Source: Lacihabitans sp. LS3-19 (GTDB lineage: Bacteria; Bacteroidota; Bacteroidia; Cytophagales; Spirosomataceae). Taken from it: a DNA stretch of 64,000 nt. Positions 26,141 to 34,491 of the stretch are shown here, piece by piece (the stretch's first letter is position 1; every line of letters begins with the position of its first letter). The stretch lies in contig NZ_RJUA01000007.1 in NCBI RefSeq assembly GCF_024343575.1, forward strand, positions 105,843-169,842, in the 5' to 3' direction. The notes beneath the pieces are model-generated. The model searched no databases. It was not told the DNA's origin and was given only the letters and a program-made list of their open reading frames with translations. The translations under genes were made by a program, and so were the position numbers.

Positions 26141-27295
26141 TCACTTCCCTCCATTCTCCAACAAAAACACTCCATTTTTATTGGCAATAATTATGTCTAG
26201 TTTTTTGTCTTTGTTCAAATCTTTTATGGCAATGTTAAGACCAGCTCCAGAGTCGGTGTCTATGATATGTTCGGTGTAGTAGGGGGCTTTTTTAGGATTG
26301 AGGTCAAACCACATTAATATTGGTTCATCACCGTCGCCTGCATCGTTTCCATTGTGAGCTAAGAATCTTTTCCCAGTGATATAGTCTTTTCTCCCGTCGC
26401 CGTTGATGTCGGCCATTATAGATGAATGGGTTTGGGCTGTTGTTTGACTAATTTTGTGCATCGTGAAGTTTATTTGGCCATTTTCAGAGATTTGCTCATA
26501 CCACCAAACGCCTAATTTATGTGCTGAGGCAGTAAGAACATCGTTTTTGCCATCGCCATTCATGTCCAATACTTGCATGTGTGAACAGGCATCGCCCAAG
26601 TTTGCAGCATGAAATGTCCAGTCGCCCGAACTTTGATCTTTTTTACCTTCAAACCAACCTTCTTTTATCACTACATCTTTAATGCCGTCCATATTGATAT
26701 CTCCAAAGCCAATACCGTGCGAAAAACGCTCTGTTCCATTTACGTTTTCTGTACTTATTGCATGCCTTTTCCATTCAGTGTCACCTTTTTTGGTTGGAGC
26801 TTGGAGCCAGACAATCTGTTTTTTCTTTACGTCTCCGCACAAAATATCCAGCCTTCCATCGCCATCAATATCTATAAATCCTGGCGACTCATTGGCTATT
26901 CCCATAGAGTCCGCTATGATATGTTTTTTCCATTGGCCAGGTTTGTTCTTCGGATTTTCAAACCATAATCCGGGTTTGCCAGGGTAATCTACTATGATTA
27001 CATCCTCCCAACCGTCCAGATTTACGTCCATAGCGTGGTTTAAGAAAGACTCACAATATTCTTTTCTTGGGTCAAATACGCGTGAAGGAGCCATTTCATG
27101 GCGAATCCATTTGGGTGCTTCGAACCAATAATAGCCAGCTATAATATCTGTTTTGCCGTCTTTATTGAGGTCCGCTACGGCTACTCCTTCTGAGATGAAG
27201 TCTCTGGTAAGAACGGTTTTTTTGAATGTTGGAACCTGGGCAAAAACATTTGTAGCTATTAGGCAGAAAGTGCTTAGAATCGATAGTTTTTTCAT
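26141..27295 (-). CDS. Secreted FG-GAP/VCBS-repeat beta-propeller protein
   Basis: A 384-residue secreted protein with a signal peptide ending near NVFAQ. At least seven repeats carry the calcium-binding pattern DxNxDGxxD: DLNKDGKTDIIAG, DVNLDGWEDVIIVD, DIDGDGRLDILCGD, DINMDGIKDVVIK, DMNGDGKNDVLTAS, DINGDGRKDYITG and DLNKDKKLDIIIAN. They would build an integrin-alpha-like propeller. There is no T9SS C-terminal sorting domain. Such proteins occur near carbohydrate or haem-dehydrogenase genes in Bacteroidota, but no enzyme activity is visible. An IS256-type element lies 33 bases upstream of its start codon, where the promoter should be, so expression may have been changed. Confidence 0.85.
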   Translation of the reverse strand: MKKLSILSTFCLIATNVFAQVPTFKKTVLTRDFISEGVAVADLNKDGKTDIIAGYYWFEAPKWIRHEMAPSRVFDPRKEYCESFLNHAMDVNLDGWEDVIIVDYPGKPGLWFENPKNKPGQWKKHIIADSMGIANESPGFIDIDGDGRLDILCGDVKKKQIVWLQAPTKKGDTEWKRHAISTENVNGTERFSHGIGFGDINMDGIKDVVIKEGWFEGKKDQSSGDWTFHAANLGDACSHMQVLDMNGDGKNDVLTASAHKLGVWWYEQISENGQINFTMHKISQTTAQTHSSIMADINGDGRKDYITGKRFLAHNGNDAGDGDEPILMWFDLNPKKAPYYTEHIIDTDSGAGLNIAIKDLNKDKKLDIIIANKNGVFLLENGGK

Positions 27296-27328
27296 GTTTT
27301 ATTTGGTTGAATTTTTTAACAACAACAA

Positions 27329-28709
27329 GAGATTTTTCCAAACTTAGTTGAAATTTAAGAGTTTTTACTTGAATTGATTCTGTTTTCTATTTCTGACTTT
27401 ATTTTCTGTTGCATTTTCTGAAGATTTTCAAAGTTACTGACTTTTTTCATTCTTGTTTCAGATTCTAATAGTCCTAAAACTACCCATCTTAATCGCTGAT
27501 CTCCGGTTTGCCATCTTTTTACTTTTCTGGTAAATTTACCCACTTGAGAGTTTAAACTTTCAATACAGTTTGTTGTTGAGAAGCTTTTTGAAAACTCATT
27601 AAGCTTTAGTTTTTTCAGCGTCAACGTTTCTTCTAGCCCTTCTAAAAGCGATTTTTGGGCTGAATCGTTTATACTTTTTATTTCTTTCCCAATAGCCTCA
27701 AGCTTTGCTTTGGAGACCTCATATTCTTCCTCTGAATAGGCGTTTTGTAGCTTCTTACGATATTCTTCCTGTTTGTTTTCTGGCAAATAACTCACAACAT
27801 TTTCACGTTTATGCCATTGACATCTTTGTATTATCACCTTGTCGCCGAAAGCTTCTTCTATCGCGTTTTTTAGCCCTTTCGAACCATCTATTACAGCCAG
27901 TATTCCTTCTTCAAACTTTAGACCTCTATCTATCAAATCTGTCAGTAGTTCCAGTATTGGACGGTGGTTTTCTGTAGCGGTTTGGGTTATGCCTAATACG
28001 ATTTTCTGGCCTTTGCCTGTTATACCCAATACGATAATCATTTGTTGTCCAGCAAGATACTTGCCGTCAATAAATAAAGCCACAAACTCATTTTCTTCAA
28101 ATCGCCTTTTCTGAAATTCTTCAAGAGCTGCCGCACTTTGGGCCACAAACTCTCTGCTAACACTACTTGGGCTTATACCAAAGTTACCAACCAAAGTCTC
28201 TGCTGTTCGCTGGTAATCACGCATCGATATGCCATGTAAGACACTCTGAACCATACTCTCGGCTTGCTCTGGAGCTTTCCGTAATTGTTCATACGATTCC
28301 AGACTCACATTTTTTTGGTCTTGATTATCAAATACTCTAGGGACTTGAATAGGTACACGTTGACCACCAACCTTAACACTTCCTGGATTATGACCCCACC
28401 GACTGTAGCGACCCTCTAAGGGCTTTTCATGTGAATACTTTGACCCAGCTAAGGAATCAACTTCGTTCGAAAGTAAAGTATTTGCAAAAATCTTACAAAT
28501 ATCTAAATGTTGCTGCATCATGCTCACTTGAACTTCTAAACTGCTCAACAAAAAATCATTGAGATTTTCTGTTCCGATTTTACTAACTTTGTTCAACATA
28601 GGGATCTTTAAGAGTTTAGATTGTTATTTGCTATTTCAAGTTTAATTCTTTTAGATCTCTTTTTCCTTTTTTATCAAAAAGGAATTTCAACTAAGTTTGG
28701 AACAATCTC
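27329..28709 (-). mobile_element. Complete IS256-family insertion sequence
   Basis: About 1381 bases bounded by 27-base inverted repeats (27329-27355 and 28683-28709) that differ at one position and share GAGATT..TTCCAAACTTAG. It encodes one intact transposase. A hairpin TTCCTTTTT/AAAAAGGAA (28663-28684) lies just inside the end next to the transposase start and could block read-through from outside. No 8-9 base direct repeat is visible in the flanks, so the target duplication has been lost or the two ends now sit in unrelated DNA. On the right side the element abuts a truncated plus-strand reading frame. Confidence 0.88.
27355..28599 (-). CDS. IS256-family (Mutator-type) transposase
   Basis: A 414-residue intact DDE transposase. 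The N-terminal region has RYSRWGHNPGSVKVGGQRVPIQVPRVF and a helix-turn-helix-like segment MRDYQRTAETLVGNFGISPSSVSREF. The catalytic core shows the first aspartate in FVALFIDGKYLAG, the second in ILAVIDGSKGLKNAI followed by VIIQRCQWHKRENV (the family's C-x2-H signature), and the glutamate in TTNCIESLNSQVGK. The reading frame has no interruption, so the element may still be active. It fills almost the whole element, and its stop overlaps the inner edge of the left inverted repeat. Confidence 0.95.
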   Translation of the reverse strand: MLNKVSKIGTENLNDFLLSSLEVQVSMMQQHLDICKIFANTLLSNEVDSLAGSKYSHEKPLEGRYSRWGHNPGSVKVGGQRVPIQVPRVFDNQDQKNVSLESYEQLRKAPEQAESMVQSVLHGISMRDYQRTAETLVGNFGISPSSVSREFVAQSAAALEEFQKRRFEENEFVALFIDGKYLAGQQMIIVLGITGKGQKIVLGITQTATENHRPILELLTDLIDRGLKFEEGILAVIDGSKGLKNAIEEAFGDKVIIQRCQWHKRENVVSYLPENKQEEYRKKLQNAYSEEEYEVSKAKLEAIGKEIKSINDSAQKSLLEGLEETLTLKKLKLNEFSKSFSTTNCIESLNSQVGKFTRKVKRWQTGDQRLRWVVLGLLESETRMKKVSNFENLQKMQQKIKSEIENRINSSKNS

Positions 28710-28843
28710 ATTTCAACACTAAAAATTCTGCTAAATGGGTAAATGCATTTATTAATAAAAAACAAATTGACTTTCCCTTTAATGAGCCAAATTTAATAAA
28801 GACATTGAAAAGGAGAAAAACTTGGGGAATCAAAAAAGAATGA
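28710..28843 (+). pseudogene. 3' remnant of a gene cut off by the insertion sequence
   Basis: Directly beyond the right IS end, one plus-strand frame runs 44 codons to a TGA at 28841-28843. It reads with a protein-like composition: NTKNSAKWVNAFINKKQ, then IDFPFNEPNLIKTLKRR and a basic end TWGIKKE. No start codon fits a gene this short, and the frame begins at the IS border. It is most simply the last part of a gene whose 5' portion was removed or separated. The family was not recognised, and chance coding in a 130-base stretch cannot be excluded. Confidence 0.4.
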
Positions 28844-28874
28844 AGCAAAATACTTGCTTTTAGCTTTTAAACTC

Positions 28875-29597
28875 TCATTTGTTTACCCTGTCCTCAATGA
28901 TAGCCATAAACTCTTCCCTATAATTGCTACTTAATGGAATTTCTTTATTGTCAACTACAACACTATTTTTTTTAACCGTTTCTATATGTTTTAGTGCGAC
29001 AATATAAGACCGATGAATCCTTGTAAAGTATGCTTTTGGGAGCATTTCTATTACTTCAGATAGTTTATATCGGGCCAAAACAGGTCGCTTGTCTGTATAG
29101 ATAGTAACATAGTTGCCCTCGCTTTCTATATATTTTATGTTATGAACATAGATTTGATGAAACTCAGACCCACTTTTTATAAAAATAGTTTGCTTTGTGA
29201 TGTCAGTAGAAATTTCAGATCCAGAAATTGGCATTGAATTATTGTTTTCTACCTGTTGTTTTGCTTTCATAACTGCCTGCAACAGCCTATTAAATTCAAT
29301 GGGTTTCAGAAGATAGTCAACCGCTTTAAGCTCATAACTTTCCAACGCATACTCTGAATATGCAGTAGTAAATATTATAAGTGGCGGGTTCTGTAAAAAC
29401 TTAGGAAAGTTAATACCTGACAATTTGGGCATGTTAATATCTAAGAAAATGAGATCAACCGAATGCTGTTGAAGGTATTCAAGTGCATCCAAAGGGTCTC
29501 TAAAAGTTTTCTGCAATTCTACATATGAGATGTTGTTTAAATGAAATTTAAGAACATCAATCGCAGCTGGTTCGTCATCAATTATTACACAGTTCAT
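28875..29597 (-). CDS. LytTR-family response regulator
   Basis: A 240-residue two-component regulator. The receiver domain starts MNCVIIDDEPAAIDVL (acidic pair Asp7-Asp8) and carries the phospho-acceptor Asp53 in DLIFLDINMPKLSG, with FTTAYSEYALESYELKAVDYLLKP as the T/K switch region. The C-terminal LytTR DNA-binding domain begins near IFIKSGSEFHQIYVHNIKYIESEGNY and contains ARYKLSEVIEMLP and FTRIHRSYIVALKHIE. The frame is open 16 codons further upstream, but the ATG at 29597 places the start four bases after the kinase stop and exactly at the family's beginning. It is co-transcribed with the kinase. Confidence 0.93.
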   Translation of the reverse strand: MNCVIIDDEPAAIDVLKFHLNNISYVELQKTFRDPLDALEYLQQHSVDLIFLDINMPKLSGINFPKFLQNPPLIIFTTAYSEYALESYELKAVDYLLKPIEFNRLLQAVMKAKQQVENNNSMPISGSEISTDITKQTIFIKSGSEFHQIYVHNIKYIESEGNYVTIYTDKRPVLARYKLSEVIEMLPKAYFTRIHRSYIVALKHIETVKKNSVVVDNKEIPLSSNYREEFMAIIEDRVNK

Positions 29598-29601
29598 ATG
29601 G

Positions 29602-30636
29602 CTATTTATCAAGTTGAAGAATAAGTAAAGATTTAAAATATCCATCTACTTCTTTAGTTTCCAAAGTATATGCATTAGGATACAAAATAGAGAGTCGCTT
29701 TTTTAAATTATCAAGTCCGAACCCTGAAGGCTCGTCAACTAAGTCATAAAAACTTTGATGTAGCGTATTGGTAACTTCGAAGTGTAACTTATTCTGCTCT
29801 ACCACAATAGAAATATTGATTAATGATTTTGATTTAGGGTCAATTCCATGTTTAATCGCATTTTCAACAAAAGGAATAAGCAACATTGGACTTATTTGAA
29901 CAGCATTTATAGCTCCTTTAAGGTCAAAACTTATAGTTACATCGTCTTCTTCAGCAATCCTAAGTTGGTAGACCTGAATAAAGTTTTTCAGATGAAGAAT
30001 TTCTTTTTCAAGGGCTACTTTATCTTCGTTTGTTTCATACACCATATATCTCATCAGTTCGGCCAGTTTAGCTATTCCGTTTGCCAATTCTGGTGCATTG
30101 TACTTTAATGATTTGGCATAAAAACTATTTAAAACATTAAACAAAAAATGAGGATTAATTTTAGACTTCAAAAAGGCCATTTCTGTGGAAAGTTTTTCCT
30201 CAAGCAGAACTCTTTTAAGTTTTTCATTTTGTACCCAATATTTGATAAGTGAATAGGACAAAGCAAGCAATAAGATAAAAAAACTGACTGTAGTATTGTA
30301 AAGAAAAGTTACAAAAAATGATTCGCTAGCTGAGGAGAAAAAGTTAACCAAATAGCCATGATCTACGGTGCTTTCAAACAAATTGATAAAAATAAAACCA
30401 GTCAGCACAGAAAAAACCAATGCCTTAATGTTTTTAAGCCGCAAAAATTTGGGAACTAAAAAATATGCCGTTGTATAAAAAACGCTTAAATTCATAAGCA
30501 TCCCGAATAAAAGGGCAATCCAATAAGGTCCTCTTTCTTTTCTGAAATCACCTATAGTAGAAGTATAGTTTAAAATCAAAAAATATCCAATTCCCCATAT
30601 CAAAAGATGAATTATTGGCTCTACATATTTCTTCAT
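29602..30636 (-). CDS. LytS/YehU-type sensor histidine kinase
   Basis: A 344-residue membrane sensor kinase. About four transmembrane helices occupy residues 8-130 with almost no extracytoplasmic domain, so it probably senses signals in or at the membrane. A short coiled linker follows. The His_kinase domain has the phospho-acceptor His163 in FLKSKINPHFLFNVLNSFYA and the ATP-binding N-box in MLLIPFVENAIKHGIDPKS, with GFGLDNLKKRLSILYP as G-box. It forms a pair with the downstream LytTR regulator. It is divergent from a serine hydrolase-CPBP-DUF4386 gene row, the likely target set. Confidence 0.93.
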   Translation of the reverse strand: MKKYVEPIIHLLIWGIGYFLILNYTSTIGDFRKERGPYWIALLFGMLMNLSVFYTTAYFLVPKFLRLKNIKALVFSVLTGFIFINLFESTVDHGYLVNFFSSASESFFVTFLYNTTVSFFILLLALSYSLIKYWVQNEKLKRVLLEEKLSTEMAFLKSKINPHFLFNVLNSFYAKSLKYNAPELANGIAKLAELMRYMVYETNEDKVALEKEILHLKNFIQVYQLRIAEEDDVTISFDLKGAINAVQISPMLLIPFVENAIKHGIDPKSKSLINISIVVEQNKLHFEVTNTLHQSFYDLVDEPSGFGLDNLKKRLSILYPNAYTLETKEVDGYFKSLLILQLDK

Positions 30637-30701
30637 AATCTATCGTTTCTTTATCAAAAATAGGATTTAATTTATAAAAATCACTTAAAAGGGATGAATG
30701 G

Positions 30702-30717
30702 GGTCATTGTTGTGACC
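30702..30717. promoter_or_regulatory. Palindrome between the LytTR system and the serine hydrolase gene
   Basis: GGTCA-TTGTTG-TGACC is a perfect five-base dyad with a six-base spacer. It lies in the shared 215-base divergent intergenic region and overlaps the TTG that could be the -33 element of the promoter at 30735. A candidate operator; LytTR regulators more often bind direct repeats, so another factor is possible. Confidence 0.35.
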
Positions 30718-30734
30718 AAAACCCACAAAACTGT

Positions 30735-30742
30735 TAAGTTTG
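30735..30742 (+). promoter_or_regulatory. Candidate promoter of the serine hydrolase gene
   Basis: TAAGTTTG fits TAnnTTTG, with a TTG 22 bases upstream (30710-30712). The leader to the ATG at 30852 would be about 105 bases. Confidence 0.4.
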
Positions 30743-30851
30743 CTTTTTTCACAAAAAAACGAGGGCCTATCACAGCAAAGCGGCGAAACGTCACTTTCAT
30801 TTTAAGAAGAATTTCAGAAGATATAATATTGCAGCCAGTAAATTATAAATT

Positions 30852-32654
30852 ATGAAAAAAGCTATAATCGTTTTCATCACTTTGGTATTAGGAAGTAATT
30901 CCTTTGCACAAACAAGCTCCAAAAAAGATTTAGAGAAGAAAGTTGATGCCTTATTGGCAGGTTATTCTTATCACAATCGCTTCATCGGAAGTGTTTTAAT
31001 TAGCAAAAACAATGCTATTGTTTACCAAAAAAGTTTTGGATATGCTGATTTGGAAAAACACCAAAAGAATACCAAAACATCTGTTTTTAGTATTGCGTCT
31101 CTTACAAAATCTTTGACTGCAGTAGGAATTATGAAATTAGTGGAAGAAGGGAAATTAACTTTAGAGACACCTATTTCAACTTATTTCCCAGATTTTATAC
31201 CTGAATATTCAAAAACCATCACGATTCAACATTTGCTGAATAATAGTTCAGGCATGGAAGCCAATATAGGCCGAAAAGATGATAATGGAAACGGAATCAT
31301 GCCCGAGGAAACGGCAATCACCTTTAAGGAAGTTTTGGAAAAATTCAAGGATTCAAAAATGAAGTTTAAACCTGGTAAAGGTTATGAATATAACAATTTT
31401 GGATACTTACTTTTAGCCAATATTATAGAAAAAGTAAGTGGACAGCCTTACGCTCAGTTTATGCAGGCAACTGTTTTCAAACCAGCAGGAATGACAAATA
31501 CAGCGGTTGCTTCCTTTAAACCTTTGGGACAAAAAGCACAATCTTATTTAGGTTTGGGTTTTGACACTTTAAAAAAATTCAATTCCCCGTTCCATCCATC
31601 ATGGCTAAAAGGTGCAGCAGATATGAACTCAAACACGGTCGATTTATTTAAATTTATGCAAGCTTTGGATAATGGTATTTTACTAGAATCTGAGTCTGTG
31701 GATAAACTATACACCTCCACACAGTCAATGGGTGTAAACAAAATGGCCTCTGGATTGGGCTGGGTAATTGACGATAAAGACGGCGACAAATGGATTTACA
31801 ACACTGGCCTACTTCCTGGCTATGCTTCGGTTATGGGTTCATTGTCAGAAAAAAACATTAAAATTATCATCCTTTCTAATGCGACTACAGTAAATCCAGT
31901 GAAAGAGGAATTTCAGGGCGAGGTTACTTTTGTTCCGGAAATTACGGATAAAATCATTTCAATAATTCAAGGAAAAGCCGTTGAAAATTTACCAAAACCA
32001 ACAAAGATCAAAAACAAGAGCCTTGTTGATTATATAAATACTTATCAATTAGACGATGAGCATTCCCTCAGCCTAAAAAAGGAAGGAGGATCCTACTATT
32101 TAGAAACCAACGGTAAAGAACCTTGGTCCGTCTTCACCTATACTTTCTCAAAAAGCGTGGAAGAAAATAATGCCTTCAAAGAACCCGCTTTGTTTTTCGC
32201 AAATGCTATGAGTACCCAAAATTTTAAAGGAATACTAAATTATGCCAATGAGCAAATGAAAGGATTTTTAGGCACAGACGAAGGGCTAGAACAATTAAAA
32301 GGGATGTGGATGAATTTTTTACAACATGCCGGCAATTTCAAGTCGTATAATATTTATAAAATGGAAGGTGATGAAGTTAAAAATGTACACATCAGATTTC
32401 ATTTTGAGACAGTTGATGTCGGAATTGTGCTAAGCATTAACGCTGACCACAAAATACAAGGAATGTTTATGGATGATGCCGTAAAAACAAGCCATGTTTC
32501 AAAAGTCATTTTAATTCCTACTGGAGAAAACACTTTTTTTATCAATGGGCACCAAAATGGTGGAATGCAAGATCTGAAAATAACAGTATCTGAAGCAGGA
32601 TTAATCTTAACAGATGGTATCCTAGACTATAAAGCGGATATACTAATGCCCTAA
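30852..32654 (+). CDS. Secreted serine hydrolase, class C beta-lactamase-like
   Basis: A 600-residue periplasmic protein with a signal peptide ending near NSFAQ. The N-terminal catalytic domain (about 30-375) belongs to the beta-lactamase/DD-peptidase class C fold: nucleophile Ser83 and Lys86 in SIASLTKSLTA, the YxN motif at Tyr180-Asn182 in GYEYNNFGYLL, and a later WVIDDKDGDKWIYNTGLLPGYAS in the place of the third motif. The remaining 220 residues form a separate domain with a beta-rich end. Such proteins include D-amino-acid amidases, DD-peptidases and esterases, and true beta-lactamase activity is unlikely. It is divergent from a LytTR system and upstream of a CPBP protease. Confidence 0.85.
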   Translation: MKKAIIVFITLVLGSNSFAQTSSKKDLEKKVDALLAGYSYHNRFIGSVLISKNNAIVYQKSFGYADLEKHQKNTKTSVFSIASLTKSLTAVGIMKLVEEGKLTLETPISTYFPDFIPEYSKTITIQHLLNNSSGMEANIGRKDDNGNGIMPEETAITFKEVLEKFKDSKMKFKPGKGYEYNNFGYLLLANIIEKVSGQPYAQFMQATVFKPAGMTNTAVASFKPLGQKAQSYLGLGFDTLKKFNSPFHPSWLKGAADMNSNTVDLFKFMQALDNGILLESESVDKLYTSTQSMGVNKMASGLGWVIDDKDGDKWIYNTGLLPGYASVMGSLSEKNIKIIILSNATTVNPVKEEFQGEVTFVPEITDKIISIIQGKAVENLPKPTKIKNKSLVDYINTYQLDDEHSLSLKKEGGSYYLETNGKEPWSVFTYTFSKSVEENNAFKEPALFFANAMSTQNFKGILNYANEQMKGFLGTDEGLEQLKGMWMNFLQHAGNFKSYNIYKMEGDEVKNVHIRFHFETVDVGIVLSINADHKIQGMFMDDAVKTSHVSKVILIPTGENTFFINGHQNGGMQDLKITVSEAGLILTDGILDYKADILMP

Positions 32655-32781
32655 TAGAGCAGTAAAGGCATATTTCAAGCACTCCTGAAATTTTTACTTA
32701 TATTTATATTTGATAAAACAATGATCTGCTACGTAAAAACAGAATCTTATTATGGCCTTTTTTTAAAAAATCTAAAATTTA

Positions 32782-33636
32782 ATGTCAAAAAACACATCGG
32801 AAATTAAGGAAACTTGGAGAACAATTTGGCTATTTTTAATACTCCTTACTGTTTTAAGTTCCGTAGCCTATTATGCCATTTTAAAATTAAACCCAACTAG
32901 TATTTATGTTGGTGCTTTGATGATGTCACCTGCTCTGGCGACCTTCCTGACCTTGAAAATCAGAAAGCGGTCTTTTTCAAGTTTACCATGGAGTTTAAAA
33001 GAATTGAAATATTTAAAACGCTCCTATTTTACCCCCCTTTTGTATGTATCCATAGCTTATTCCTTAATATGGTTATTAGGCTTTGGAAATCTGATAGATA
33101 CTGAACAAATCTCAGAATGGAGCAATGAATTGGGAATTGAAAGTAAATATCAAACGCTTGTAATTGCCATAATGGTCTTGCTATTGTTGACTGTTGGGGT
33201 AATAAAAAACTTAGGCTCAACCTTGGGAGAAGAAATTGGATGGCGGGGGTTTTTAATCTTCGAATTGAGAAAAGTGATGTCCTTTAAAGCTCTTGCCATT
33301 GTAAGTGGGATAATTTGGGCCATTTGGCATTTCCCTTTGATAAATTTGATGTACGGTAAAAGTGAGCATCTTTGGCTACATATGGGAGCTTTTACGGTTA
33401 TGATAATTGGAATTTCCTTTATCTTAGCCTATTACACTTTTAAATCGAACAGTCTATGGCCAGCAGCTCTTTATCATTCTGTTCATAATATTTTTATACA
33501 AAAAATATGTACTCCAATAACGATTTCTAACAATAAGACTACGTTTTGGATAGATGAATATGGACTGATGATTCCTATAATAACGACTATTTTTGCTATT
33601 TACTTTTGGAGAAAAGCTGAAAAAGAAAGCTTATAA
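32782..33636 (+). CDS. CPBP-family intramembrane glutamic protease
   Basis: A 284-residue membrane protein with about eight helices and the full CPBP (Rce1/Abi) active-site set: Glu150-Glu151 and Arg155 in TLGEEIGWRGFLIF, His183 in IIWAIWHFPLI, and His232 with Asn236 in ALYHSVHNIF. Family members process prenylated proteins in eukaryotes; in bacteria they are linked to bacteriocin maturation, self-immunity and cleavage of membrane anti-sigma factors. It lies 127 bases after the serine hydrolase and 73 before a DUF4386 gene. Its position beside a LytTR system resembles peptide-production or immunity loci, but no precursor peptide was identified. Confidence 0.88.
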   Translation: MSKNTSEIKETWRTIWLFLILLTVLSSVAYYAILKLNPTSIYVGALMMSPALATFLTLKIRKRSFSSLPWSLKELKYLKRSYFTPLLYVSIAYSLIWLLGFGNLIDTEQISEWSNELGIESKYQTLVIAIMVLLLLTVGVIKNLGSTLGEEIGWRGFLIFELRKVMSFKALAIVSGIIWAIWHFPLINLMYGKSEHLWLHMGAFTVMIIGISFILAYYTFKSNSLWPAALYHSVHNIFIQKICTPITISNNKTTFWIDEYGLMIPIITTIFAIYFWRKAEKESL

Positions 33637-33709
33637 ATTTAAATGAGAAATTAAAAACTTATTCAGTATCTAATAGACAATGATATTGAGAAACTAATTG
33701 TAGAATAAA

Positions 33710-34372
33710 ATGAATAAAAATAGAACTTTTGCAAAAATCACTGGGTACTCCCTTTTTTTAATGGCAATAATAGCCGGATTTGCGTTTGGCTTTGTATTGC
33801 CCAAAATATTTAATCCCAGTCAATTAGACTTAGTCAAAATCAACCTCGCCAGCAATTTGCCACTTTACAAATGGATGTTATTGGCTATTATAGCAATACT
33901 TTTGCTTGACTTGTTGGTTTCTTGGACACTTTATGTTTATTTCAAAAACGACAATAAAAAGATTGCATTACTTTCAAGTATTTTGAGAATTGCGTATACC
34001 TTAATATTCGGCATTGCGACATATTATCTCACTAAAAACCTTAATTATTCTGAAAAAAGTAAGGAAACAATTATCCAAAATTTTCAATTGTTCCAGTCGA
34101 CTTGGAGTGCTGGTTTAATTATCTTTGGAATCCATCTTTTTTTCGTTGGCGTTTTAATAAAACTTCATTCGAAAATACCAAAGATTTTAGGGTTTTTGGC
34201 ATTAATAGCTGGTATATCTTATGTGATAGTCCACTTCCTTAAATTGACCGTAAGCCCATCTGACCTAGTAAGTAATTTGGAAATGATTTTGGCTCTTCCG
34301 ATGGCCATTGGCGAACTGGGACTTGCTTTTTGGTTAATAATAAAAGGTGGGAAAGATAGTAAATTAGAATAG
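33710..34372 (+). CDS. DUF4386-family membrane protein
   Basis: A 220-residue integral membrane protein with six predicted helices. The pattern AKITGYSLFLMAIIAGFAFG at the N-terminus, DLLVSWTLYVYFKNDNKK in the middle and STWSAGLIIFGIHLFFVGVLI toward the C-terminus matches DUF4386, a family of unknown function common in Bacteroidota and Actinobacteria. It follows the CPBP protease with a 73-base gap and is probably part of the same cluster. No catalytic residues stand out. Confidence 0.8.
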   Translation: MNKNRTFAKITGYSLFLMAIIAGFAFGFVLPKIFNPSQLDLVKINLASNLPLYKWMLLAIIAILLLDLLVSWTLYVYFKNDNKKIALLSSILRIAYTLIFGIATYYLTKNLNYSEKSKETIIQNFQLFQSTWSAGLIIFGIHLFFVGVLIKLHSKIPKILGFLALIAGISYVIVHFLKLTVSPSDLVSNLEMILALPMAIGELGLAFWLIIKGGKDSKLE

Positions 34373-34491
34373 TTTCACACGACATGCTACAATGTGCTAA
34401 AAATAGCTCCACGATATATATATTTTACAATTAACTATATTAAACGTAATAATTTCTGGCTTTGGCCACTAAAAATGAAAACATTTATATT

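Noticed and set aside
26141..27295. T9SS cargo status for the FG-GAP protein and other secreted proteins in the window
   Set aside because: None of the secreted proteins here ends with a recognisable type A or B C-terminal sorting domain, although porT shows that the system exists.
28663..28684. TTCCTTTTT/AAAAAGGAA hairpin as an independent terminator
   Set aside because: It lies inside the IS end and is better treated as part of the element that shields the transposase gene.
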